Assembly (NCBI GenBank): GCA_964472715.1
Contig: CAYYMT010000060.1
Span: forward strand, 1 to 21,384
Direction: 5' to 3'
Length of the DNA stretch: 21,384 nucleotides
Origin: JAFGTP01 sp964472715
GTDB taxonomy: Bacteria > Fidelibacterota > UBA2242 > JAFGTP01
Below, one piece after another: positions 1 to 7,938 of the stretch; position 1 is the first letter of the stretch; each line of letters begins with the position of its first letter. The notes beneath the pieces are model-generated. The model was not told where the DNA came from and did no database searches. It saw only the letters and a list, made by a program, of their open reading frames with translations. The translations under genes and the position numbers were made by a program.

Positions 1-954
1 CGAATTCTTCAAGGGTATTATTATAAAGATCCGGTGGGATTTGGCCTTGACCCGATAAAATCAAATAATTTTGAATTTGGCTTACAACAAAAATTAAATC
101 CAAAAACAACCATCAATATGACAGGATTTTACAAAAATACAACCAATTTGGTGAAAACTGCCAAGTCATCGCTGTCCGGTGATCGCTGGTACATTGATAG
201 ATATTATTTGAGATTAGAAAATGGTGATTTTGCCCTGGCCCGGGGCGTTGAATTGGAATTGGTCTTTGACAGAGTTAACAATCTCATGGGAAGAGTCAAT
301 TACACCTACACTGATGCACAAGGCTTCGGATCAAACAGCACCTCTTATCAGTCTGCAGTGCTCTATGAAACCGCTGTACCGCAAACAATCCATCCCCTGA
401 ATTTTTCACGAAAGCATGTCGGATTAATTAATCTGGATTACCGGTTTGGTCCGTCGGAAGGAGGAGCCATTTTATCACAATCCGGATTAAATCTGCTATT
501 TAAATTTTCCAGTGGGCATCCATACACAAGTTCAAAGGCTTATGCGGGCAGTGGGTCATTGTACAAATTAGGTGTTCATTATATGGTTGATACAAGAGGA
601 ACGTCCTTTTTAGAACCGATTGGTAGCTCTACAACGCCCTGGACTTTCACAACTGATCTGAAGATGGATAAAACTTTTGCTGTTGGCCATTTCAAAGCAA
701 CCCTTTATGTTGTTATTAATAATTTGTTTAACCGGAAAAATGTGTTGAATGTCTATGAAAATACCGGCAGCACTGACGATGACGGATACGGAGAGTCTGT
801 TAAGCATTCTGCAAAATATTATGGCGGTCAAAAAACGATAGATATGTACCAGGCAATCAACCTCATTAACGGACAGTCTTACTGGGATGTGCTGGGAAAA
901 GAATTATGGGGACGTCCACGGCAGATACATGTTGGGATTAAACTGGCTTTTTGA
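1..954 (+). CDS. TonB-dependent outer-membrane receptor, C-terminal part (5' truncated)
   Basis: The frame is open from base 1 and ends at TGA 952-954, so only about 317 C-terminal codons are present and the true start lies outside the window. The protein has alternating beta-strand character with many aromatic residues. Near residues 230-245 is a typical late-barrel segment (FKATLYVVINNLFNRKNV), in which 'NLFN' recurs in these receptors. It ends IHVGIKLAF, with the terminal Phe that outer-membrane barrels use for BAM recognition. The family imports bound substrates across the outer membrane using TonB energy. The plug domain and TonB box are not in view, so the substrate cannot be named. The GTG at 34 is internal, because the frame continues upstream. 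Confidence 0.85.
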   Translation, partial: RILQGYYYKDPVGFGLDPIKSNNFEFGLQQKLNPKTTINMTGFYKNTTNLVKTAKSSLSGDRWYIDRYYLRLENGDFALARGVELELVFDRVNNLMGRVNYTYTDAQGFGSNSTSYQSAVLYETAVPQTIHPLNFSRKHVGLINLDYRFGPSEGGAILSQSGLNLLFKFSSGHPYTSSKAYAGSGSLYKLGVHYMVDTRGTSFLEPIGSSTTPWTFTTDLKMDKTFAVGHFKATLYVVINNLFNRKNVLNVYENTGSTDDDGYGESVKHSAKYYGGQKTIDMYQAINLINGQSYWDVLGKELWGRPRQIHVGIKLAF

Positions 955-1074
955 TGTAAAAATTCAATATTTGCAGAAGTATGAAAAAGAATGATTGCAA
1001 ACTCAAAACTTCCGGTAATAATTGCGATGTAATTCTCACTACAATAAAAATATCTGCAAAGTCACTAATCTAAA

Positions 1075-1509
1075 TTACTTCTCGATTACCACCTCACATT
1101 TATTATTATCCCACAATGTGGAATTTAGTATAAATTGTGCTTCAGGATTAAGTGTTTTTATCATGGCTTTCATTGGATTTAGGCAGTAGATGTCGCAGGG
1201 AGAGTTGCCACCCAGTTTTTTGGTTATTGCACAAAGTTTGCAGCCGGAAGCTGTGGCGGAAAATCCCTTTTTATTAGGTTGAATTTCCCAGTTGGCACAA
1301 TTAAAAACCTCAGCTAATCTGGTGAATACTTCCTGTTCGGAATGAATGTTAAAATTTGCCACCTGCATTTTATTGACAGCGTCATTTCTTTGGGATTTGA
1401 TTTCTGTTACTTTGTCCAGAATACCAAATTTTGTAAAGATTGTTACGGCTTCAGCAAGAACAGCCGCATAAGTATTTTCCAGAATTTTGACTCTTTTTTC
1501 CAATTCCAT
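1075..1509 (-). CDS. small Cys-rich cytosolic protein, possibly related to L-2-amino-thiazoline-4-carboxylate hydrolase
   Basis: A 144-residue soluble protein with an ATG start and an AAGG-type ribosome site about 8 bases upstream. The N-terminal ~60 residues are helical and charged. The C-terminal half carries five cysteines in the pattern GCKLCAITKKLG...PCDIYCLNP (about residues 93-112), then a late Cys in DNNKCEVVIE. The Cys spacing and the final 'F-x-L...C' strand resemble the L-2-amino-thiazoline-4-carboxylate hydrolase-like family, but I recognise this only by general pattern. The cysteines could bind a metal or an Fe-S cluster. It lies 89 bp downstream of the FGase-like gene on the same strand, so it may be the last gene of that transcript. 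Function is not assigned. Confidence 0.7.
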   Translation of the reverse strand: MELEKRVKILENTYAAVLAEAVTIFTKFGILDKVTEIKSQRNDAVNKMQVANFNIHSEQEVFTRLAEVFNCANWEIQPNKKGFSATASGCKLCAITKKLGGNSPCDIYCLNPMKAMIKTLNPEAQFILNSTLWDNNKCEVVIEK

Positions 1510-1598
1510 TTTTTACCTTTCAGATTTGTTTATCTCTTTGCTCTCGAAATTCAAAGATTAGTGCTACTTTAAAAATAGTATAAAAGTAGAATTATCTC

Positions 1599-2462
1599 TT
1601 ATAGGACGTCATGATCCCTGTGTTGCTTCTCGTACAGAAGTAGTGGCACCGATAATTCTTTATGATCACTTTTTGCGGGATAAAAATTAAATTTCAACAA
1701 TTTTTGATAAAAAAGTTTCAGAATGAGTTTAAATTGATTGTTCAGTTCATTGATGCGATTGGAATTAACCGATAGATTTGACCGGTCAAACCATTCCGAA
1801 GCCAGATAAAGCGAGCGGTTTATTTCAATTTGGATCCAGGGCTTTGGATTATTGCCATGTTCACGGGTAATATAGCCGCCTTTAAAAGGCCTATTTATTG
1901 TTACATCCTGGTTGTCTAACTCTAATATTTCCATAAAAGAGGCTTTTAGCAGGTGCGTGATTTTTGAATCACAGGATTTTCCCTCAACATCTCCCAAATT
2001 TATCAGCGGTCTTTTTTGTCCTTTGTCCGGTGAAATATCAGGCGCTATCTCGGCCATGGAGTGACAATCGAGTCCTAATAATATTGCTTCTTTTTTCATT
2101 TCTGATTTTAAGAAACAATGATAAGGATAATAATATTTACGAATTAACAGTCGTTGCATAGTTTCATCAGGATGACGATCGGGTCTGTAAATGGGTTTAG
2201 TATAGCAAGTGGCAGTCTTGATTATTCCATCGGGATATTCCGGTGACAGCATTTTCGTTGAACGGCTTAAATCAATGAAAGCCCGTGCGTATTCTGTTGA
2301 AATTTGAGATAAAACAAGATCCGAAGCATCGTATATTTCCCTCGTAAAAGCATCAGAGTCATCAAACAGATCATTTTGGGTGATACTAATGTTATCCTTG
2401 AGTTCAGCAGGGACTTCAGTCCCGCCATGTGGAATGGAAATAAAGAAGGGTAATTTTCCCAT
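1599..2462 (-). CDS. N-formylglutamate amidohydrolase (FGase/HutG-like) family protein
   Basis: A 287-residue protein of the family that hydrolyses N-formyl-L-glutamate to formate and glutamate; some members act on other N-acyl amino acids. Visible signatures are ISIPHGGTEVP with His12, DLFDDSDAFTREIY (31-44), FIDLSRST (62-69), LLGLDCHSMAE (129-138, His134) and the late RPFKGGYITREHG (191-203). The family uses a metal held by the early His and by the DxHS region. No signal peptide is seen. The frame is open further upstream to 2570, overlapping the GGT gene. I chose the ATG at 2460-2462 because homology begins at once after it and it falls just 23 bases after the GGT stop. The ribosome site is weak there. 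No other histidine-utilisation gene is nearby, so a role with GGT and the ligase is more likely than Hut. Confidence 0.85.
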   Translation of the reverse strand: MGKLPFFISIPHGGTEVPAELKDNISITQNDLFDDSDAFTREIYDASDLVLSQISTEYARAFIDLSRSTKMLSPEYPDGIIKTATCYTKPIYRPDRHPDETMQRLLIRKYYYPYHCFLKSEMKKEAILLGLDCHSMAEIAPDISPDKGQKRPLINLGDVEGKSCDSKITHLLKASFMEILELDNQDVTINRPFKGGYITREHGNNPKPWIQIEINRSLYLASEWFDRSNLSVNSNRINELNNQFKLILKLFYQKLLKFNFYPAKSDHKELSVPLLLYEKQHRDHDVL

Positions 2463-2485
2463 TGGTAATTTTTGTGGATTCAGGC

Positions 2486-4123
2486 TTACTGAACCGTTCC
2501 ATCTCTCCTTACATCTGCTATACCCTGAAACCCTTCTCCGCTTTGTCTTTTCAATACGGCCTGAATGCAACCCAGGTAGAAAGCAAAATCTTCTTTTTCT
2601 TCAATCCGATATTCCTGCTTTCGCAAATAACTGATCACATCCCGGCTAAACCGGCCTGCTTCCAAACTAACCTTACCCCCCAGTGAGCAGTGCAACCGGG
2701 GCGCTTTCATGGCTTTGTCAATGGAATAATTATGATCCGTAATCCGTAATAAAAAGAGCAATAGTGTGGAGACAATTCTTTCACTACCGGGACTTCCTAA
2801 TGACATCCAGATGGTTTTGTCATTGTATATTAAACTTGGTGCTACTGTGGCCCAGGGATTACTATTCGGACGAATATAATAAGGATGTTCCGGTTTGTTA
2901 TAATCAAAATCAAAAAGATAATTATTATACAAAAAGCCTAGACCATCTGCAACTGCTTTGCTGCCGTAAACCCGTTCAATGGACTGGGTGAGACTGACAG
3001 CAAACCCGTCCTTATCAATAACTGATAAATGGGTTGTTTCACCGGCCATTTCATCTTCCGATGGAATAATGGGAAGCAACTGTTTGTCCACATCTTCAAC
3101 GATTTTTTTGATGCTTTCATAAGCAAAGTTCATATCCAGCATGGTTGTGCTGTCAGATATTTGCTGAAAAAAATTGGCATCATAGGGCCGGTCGGAACGC
3201 TCCAGAAAGGCCTCCCTGATAATTTTGATCAGGATATGATAAAAATGACTTTCATTGTCAAAGCGGTATTCCTTGCCTATGAACTGAAGCATATTCAGCG
3301 CGTATATTAATGTCATGCCGGCCCCGGGCGGTGGCATCGTGTAAACTTCCAGGTCACGGAATTTAGTGCTGATAGGTTCCCGCTCAATTGGAAAGGGAAT
3401 CAGGGCGAGGTCATCATAGCGCAGTATGCCACCGTTTTCCCGCATATCGGCATCGATTTGTTTGGCTACTTTTCCACGATAAAATTCGTAAATACCCTTT
3501 TCGGATAAACTCCTTAACAATTGGGCCAGTTCCGGTTGTTTGAATATATCTCCTTCATTATAAGGTTTGCCATCCTTCAGGAAATATTTAAGCCCTGATT
3601 GTGACGGCACGCGCTGGAATTTTTTTAATTCCCGTTTTTGTAAGCGTGACTGAAGGGCTGTTGTGGGAAATCCTTTTTCTGCCAAATCTATTACAGGTTC
3701 CAGGATGGCTTGCCATTTCAGGCGGCCATAATTTTTATGGGTATACCACAAAGTTGCCGGTGTGCTGGGAACTGTGGTAGCCCGGTAACCCAGTGACCTG
3801 TCATCTTTATAGATTGAACTTGCGTGGGCCAGGGAGGGGGCTCGTGATGATCCGTCAATGGCAATTATTTCATCTTTATTGCCAAGTAACAGCATGGTTT
3901 GACCGCCAAGACCGCTGGCCTGGGGTTCACAAACCCCTAATGCCAAAGCTGCTGCAACTGCTGCATCCACAGCGTTTCCTTTTTGCTTAAGGATATCTTT
4001 ACCGATTTCCGTAGCATGAGAAGACTGGGTTGCAACCATGCCATTTTTGGAAACAGCGGATTTGCCATTGGAATCAACCTGGAAATTTTCTTCAATTTTT
4101 TTAAAATTTACTGCCATGGTCAT
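2486..4123 (-). CDS. ggt: gamma-glutamyltransferase family protein (Ntn-hydrolase), no signal peptide
   Basis: A 545-residue homologue of gamma-glutamyltranspeptidase, which cleaves itself and then moves or hydrolyses gamma-glutamyl groups. The self-cleavage site is GE|TTHLSVIDKDG: Thr363 would be the nucleophile of a small subunit of about 183 residues. GLGGQTMLLL (71-80) and DGSSRAP (90-96, Arg94 at the substrate-carboxylate position) are also typical. The C-terminal motif reads GSPGSERI (443-450) where classical enzymes have a PGG pair, so the oxyanion region is altered. The N-terminus is charged with no hydrophobic segment, unlike the exported E. coli type, so I infer a cytosolic enzyme. 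Its ATG overlaps the TGA of the ligase gene by four bases (ATGA), which indicates translational coupling. The true substrate is unknown; acylase-like members of this family also exist. Confidence 0.93.
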   Translation of the reverse strand: MTMAVNFKKIEENFQVDSNGKSAVSKNGMVATQSSHATEIGKDILKQKGNAVDAAVAAALALGVCEPQASGLGGQTMLLLGNKDEIIAIDGSSRAPSLAHASSIYKDDRSLGYRATTVPSTPATLWYTHKNYGRLKWQAILEPVIDLAEKGFPTTALQSRLQKRELKKFQRVPSQSGLKYFLKDGKPYNEGDIFKQPELAQLLRSLSEKGIYEFYRGKVAKQIDADMRENGGILRYDDLALIPFPIEREPISTKFRDLEVYTMPPPGAGMTLIYALNMLQFIGKEYRFDNESHFYHILIKIIREAFLERSDRPYDANFFQQISDSTTMLDMNFAYESIKKIVEDVDKQLLPIIPSEDEMAGETTHLSVIDKDGFAVSLTQSIERVYGSKAVADGLGFLYNNYLFDFDYNKPEHPYYIRPNSNPWATVAPSLIYNDKTIWMSLGSPGSERIVSTLLLFLLRITDHNYSIDKAMKAPRLHCSLGGKVSLEAGRFSRDVISYLRKQEYRIEEKEDFAFYLGCIQAVLKRQSGEGFQGIADVRRDGTVQ

Positions 4124-6270
4124 TTTTCCAGATTATGAATCAGAAGGGTTAATAAGGCAGCTCTTTCGATCAAACTATATTTGAGTATGTATTCTTCGTG
4201 GTTTTCATTCATGGTACCGACAGGACCGGTTCCATCAATAACATGTTTTGATTCACCGGCAAAGCAGATATCCGATGAACTCCAGCGATGTTCTTCCCGC
4301 AGCCGAATATCCAGGGTGTCGGCGATCGCTTTTATTGTTTTCCATAAAGCGGCTACTTTTTCCGTCTTTTTCATATCCGGTCTTTTGTTACCGACATTGA
4401 CATATCCGTCGATCAGATTTTTATGTTTCTTATTGATAAGTTTAAATATTTTTGCCTCAATGTCTTTAATCTGGTGAGCATCGTGATACCTGACACTTAA
4501 ATTTATCTTACCGTTTGCTGTAGTGTTGGCAACATTGGATGTAAAGGTTAGTGATGAGGGTGTGACGAGTATACCTTCGTTGTCATTGGAAAGATTGATC
4601 AGGGCTGTATTCAATTTGGAAAAAATATTGGCCATTTTAGAAATATTGTTCTCGGTTTCATTATTGATCAGATTCATCGAAATATTATAGGTTGCCGCAC
4701 CGGACCGGGAAGTCACTAAACCGCCGTCAAGAAAAGCGCCTTTCATTCCAATGACATATTTGGCGAGGGCAGATTTTTTCTTAATTATCGGCGCGGAAAC
4801 TTTATTTTTGATAGAACTGTCAGTGGTCAGTAAAATTCCAATTTTATTTTTATTTAATAGCCGGGTGCTTCTCAGAGCCTGTAGTGCAGCAAGCATGACA
4901 ACTATTCCACCTTTGTTCTGCCAGATACCGGTGCCGTAAATTTTTTGTTCTGTTTCTTTAAAATAGTGATGGTTTTCCGTTGTCACCAGGTTATCAATAT
5001 TTCCCAGCAATAAAATATCATATTCGTCATCCATTGAATTGGTGTAAAAATAGATGTTTCCAATTTCCGGCTGATTAATTTTCTGAAATGAGAAGCCAAT
5101 CTCACTCAACTGTTTTTTTATTAGTAGAGATAGTTTATCAACACCTTCCACATTTCTGATATGGGTATTTATATTGACATACTTTTTTAATAACTGTTTG
5201 TAATGATTTTGGTTATTTCGCAAAAAGGATTTCACCTTTCGATTCAATTTGCCATTAATAGCAGCCAATTCATTTTCTTCGGCAGCATATTTATTTCCGA
5301 AATATCGTTTCGCGGCTACATCCAGCATTTTATTGACCAGTTCATCATACTCATATCCGGCGGCTTTGGCGGCAATGGGATAGGAACCGGTGGGGCCCAT
5401 GCTGGCCATGGAATTGATTTCCAGAATATAGAAGTCGCCATTTTCATCAAGACGAATATCAACACGGGAGAAATCCTTAAGATGCAGGGCTTTAAAGGCT
5501 CTGATACTTTCGTTTTGCATTCTCAGGGCCAATTCTTCAGAAATAGCGGCCGGGCAGATTTTTTCACGGGGTGTCAATTTTTTATCGTCAGTGGACTGGA
5601 TGGCGTCGGGATCATTGTTCAGATCAATTTCCAGTACCGGAAACGCTTCGCAGGGCGAATTGCCAATAATACCAATGGCAAATTCTCGCCCGCGGATAAA
5701 TTGCTCAACTAATGCCTGCTGCTGATATTCTTCAATAATGAATTTCACGGCTTCTCTCAGATCAGTTTCATTATAAACAACCTTTAAACCGAAGGAAACG
5801 GCTTCCATTTTGGGCTTAATAATGACGGGATATTTTACATTGGACATATCCTCTTCATGGCTGGAATAAACCCAGAAATCAGGGGTGGGAATATTATGTT
5901 TTTGCATGATGATTTTGGTAATTACTTTATCCAGGGCAAGGGCGTGCCCGGAAGGATTTGACCCCACATAGGGGATACCGATCATTTCCAGCAGCGAGGG
6001 AATGTGGGTATACCGGCTCTCACCCTGAATGCCATAGGCCATATTAAATACCATGCCCATTTTTTCATTGTCAAGTACTTTTGGCATGAATCCCTGCAGA
6101 CTTTCGATGACATCCATATTTCCGTCGATAATTTCAACATTATGACCGTGAGTTTCCAGTGCCTGGGCTACTCTGTGAACTGTTTTCTCGTTATAAATCT
6201 CTCTATTTTGAATACCAAACCGATTGATAACATTTGAAAAATCTTTATTATAAATTATTGCTACTTTCAT
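4120..6270 (-). CDS. ATP-grasp (D-Ala-D-Ala ligase-like) domain fused to a degenerate M20 peptidase domain
   Basis: A 716-residue two-domain protein. Residues 1-325 form a D-Ala-D-Ala ligase-type ATP-grasp domain: YGIQGES (79-85), IPYVGSNPSGHALALDK (99-115), IIKPKMEAVSFG (150-161), and the Mg-binding end with Asp271, Glu284 and Asn286 (DIRLD...YILEINS). Such enzymes form an amide bond through an acyl phosphate. Residues ~350-716 have the M20 (carboxypeptidase G2/AbgA-like) outline, but with lost ligands: LLGNIDNLV has Asn424 for His, YGTGIWQNKGG has Gln451 for Asp, and LLTTDSS has Ser485-Ser486 for the Glu pair. Only the last His (NENHEE, His691) and SSSD (664-667) remain. The start has GAGGA about 9 bases upstream. 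The first half is probably active and the second a binding module; this is inferred. The gene overlaps GGT by 4 bases. Confidence 0.88.
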   Translation of the reverse strand: MKVAIIYNKDFSNVINRFGIQNREIYNEKTVHRVAQALETHGHNVEIIDGNMDVIESLQGFMPKVLDNEKMGMVFNMAYGIQGESRYTHIPSLLEMIGIPYVGSNPSGHALALDKVITKIIMQKHNIPTPDFWVYSSHEEDMSNVKYPVIIKPKMEAVSFGLKVVYNETDLREAVKFIIEEYQQQALVEQFIRGREFAIGIIGNSPCEAFPVLEIDLNNDPDAIQSTDDKKLTPREKICPAAISEELALRMQNESIRAFKALHLKDFSRVDIRLDENGDFYILEINSMASMGPTGSYPIAAKAAGYEYDELVNKMLDVAAKRYFGNKYAAEENELAAINGKLNRKVKSFLRNNQNHYKQLLKKYVNINTHIRNVEGVDKLSLLIKKQLSEIGFSFQKINQPEIGNIYFYTNSMDDEYDILLLGNIDNLVTTENHHYFKETEQKIYGTGIWQNKGGIVVMLAALQALRSTRLLNKNKIGILLTTDSSIKNKVSAPIIKKKSALAKYVIGMKGAFLDGGLVTSRSGAATYNISMNLINNETENNISKMANIFSKLNTALINLSNDNEGILVTPSSLTFTSNVANTTANGKINLSVRYHDAHQIKDIEAKIFKLINKKHKNLIDGYVNVGNKRPDMKKTEKVAALWKTIKAIADTLDIRLREEHRWSSSDICFAGESKHVIDGTGPVGTMNENHEEYILKYSLIERAALLTLLIHNLEK

Positions 6271-6462
6271 ATACTTTTATCCTCATCTATCAAGACTAAT
6301 TGCAATTTTTTTTCATATGGAATTAATTGGGTAAATTTTGGTTAAAAATAAATTATTAACAAGAAAAATGTATCAAATTTTGAAAAATTAATTAATTGTT
6401 TTTTATCGTCGTGGAAATACAAAAAATTAGAACTATCAAGGTATATTGGTTATTAAATTATA

Positions 6463-7824
6463 TCAGGTTTTGTTTTTTAAATGGATTGTTTGCATACTTT
6501 TTAAAAGTTGTGTCAACCAGTATAGGGATAATATTCCCACGCTGATATTGGCTATAAAAGCTGACCAGAAAATGCCATTCAGACCAAACAGACGGGAACT
6601 GATCCAGGCCAGGGGCACGTACAATCCGATCATTCGCAGAGTAGAGAAAAAGGCCGAAGGGAGCGGTTTGTTAATACCATTAAAAACGGAAACCGCCACA
6701 CTGAGCAAGCCGAGGAAAATATAACTGAAACTGATGATCCGTAAATAGCGGGTGGTTACGGAAATAACCGCCGGACTGCCGCTGAATATGCCCGCAATGG
6801 CATCACCGGCAATCATGCTCACAAAAAACATTAAACTTCCCCATATCAGGCAGAAGATTGTTCCATAGCGAATCGCCTTAAAAATACGGTCAATTTTACA
6901 TTTACTGATATTCTGACCGGCAAAGATCACCAGCACCGAACCCAGCGCATTGACCACCATCAGGGCAAAGGATTCCACTTTGGTGGCGACGCCGAATCCG
7001 GCGACAGCATATTCTCCAAATTGTGACAGAATTCTAGTGATGAGGCCCAGAGACACCGGCGTGATCAACAGGGTAATGCTGGCCGGGCCGGCAATGTATA
7101 AAACTTTTTTCCAGGTGTGAAATATTTCACCGATCTTACCGAGTTTCAGTGTAATAAATTTGTATTTTCTAATTAAAACGATGAGAATAAAGATAAACCC
7201 GGCGCTTCTGCCGATCACCGTTGCCAGCGCGGCCCCCTGAATCCCCAATTCCGGAAAGGGCCCGATCCCAAAAATTAACAATGGGTCCAAAATCGCGTTA
7301 ATGGTGGCTGACATGACCATTAACGCTCCCGGCAGAAGAGTATTGCCGGTGGCGCGGACAATATTATTGCCGATCATTGGCAGGACGACGAACATGACAC
7401 CCAGATACCAGATGCTCATATAGTCATCAATTAAGATTAATAAGTGATCACCGGCGCCAATGGCCCGAAAGAGCGGATAAATCGTTGATTTTCCAATGAC
7501 AATAACGGTGAAAACAATGATTAAACCAAGCAGGATGGACCGGGTGGCAATTTTTTGTACCTGGGTATGGGATTTTTTAATAATATTCCGTGACATCAGG
7601 GAAGAGGTTCCAATCCCGATACCCAGCGCAATGGAGTTGATAAATATAACCACGGGATAACAAAACCCAATGGCGGCCAATTGGTCAACACCAAGTTTAC
7701 CGATAAAATAGGTGTCCACCAGATTAAATATCACCATACCCAGCATACCGAAGATCATCGGCCATGTCATGGTGGCGAGTTGTTTCTTAATATTGCCGCT
7801 TGTCAGGTCTCTGCTTTTTTTCAT
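6463..7824 (-). CDS. MATE-family multidrug/metabolite exporter
   Basis: A 453-residue polytopic protein with about 12 hydrophobic segments and the MATE N-terminal signature LATMTWPMIFGMLGMVIFNL followed by VDTYFIGKLGVDQLAAIGF. An internal repeat-like second half begins near residue 240. MATE proteins export cationic or metabolite substrates using a Na+ or H+ gradient. The start is ATG at 7822-7824 with a weak GGA-type ribosome site. It lies between the AbgT-like transporter (114 bp upstream) and the ligase-fusion gene (192 bp downstream), all on the same strand. It may therefore export the product of the cluster, though MATE specificity cannot be read from sequence. The C-terminus is short and charged with no additional domain. 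Confidence 0.93.
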   Translation of the reverse strand: MKKSRDLTSGNIKKQLATMTWPMIFGMLGMVIFNLVDTYFIGKLGVDQLAAIGFCYPVVIFINSIALGIGIGTSSLMSRNIIKKSHTQVQKIATRSILLGLIIVFTVIVIGKSTIYPLFRAIGAGDHLLILIDDYMSIWYLGVMFVVLPMIGNNIVRATGNTLLPGALMVMSATINAILDPLLIFGIGPFPELGIQGAALATVIGRSAGFIFILIVLIRKYKFITLKLGKIGEIFHTWKKVLYIAGPASITLLITPVSLGLITRILSQFGEYAVAGFGVATKVESFALMVVNALGSVLVIFAGQNISKCKIDRIFKAIRYGTIFCLIWGSLMFFVSMIAGDAIAGIFSGSPAVISVTTRYLRIISFSYIFLGLLSVAVSVFNGINKPLPSAFFSTLRMIGLYVPLAWISSRLFGLNGIFWSAFIANISVGILSLYWLTQLLKSMQTIHLKNKT

Positions 7825-7840
7825 TAATTTTATCCATAAT

Positions 7841-7938
7841 AACCTTGCGAATAGTTGAAAATCTTCGCAAGGGTGTCTCTAATTTTTTTCATTAACACCA
7901 ATTCATGGAACCTTCGTACCCTTTGAAAGGTGGGGGAG
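7841..7938 (-). repeat. three-block intergenic repeat, copy A (follows abgT stop)
   Basis: Read on the minus strand, the sequence directly after the abgT TAA contains three blocks that recur in the same order after the aldo/keto reductase stop at 14720. Block 1 is CCACCTTTCAAAGGGT (7918-7933). Block 2 is TGAATTGGTGTTAATG (7890-7905). Block 3 is a hairpin (7841-7873) with a perfect 9-bp stem CCTTGCGAA/TTCGCAAGG and a 12-base loop. The hairpin has no T-run, so it is not a clear intrinsic terminator. It could stabilise or end the abgT message, or be a mobile REP-like palindrome. Confidence 0.7.
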
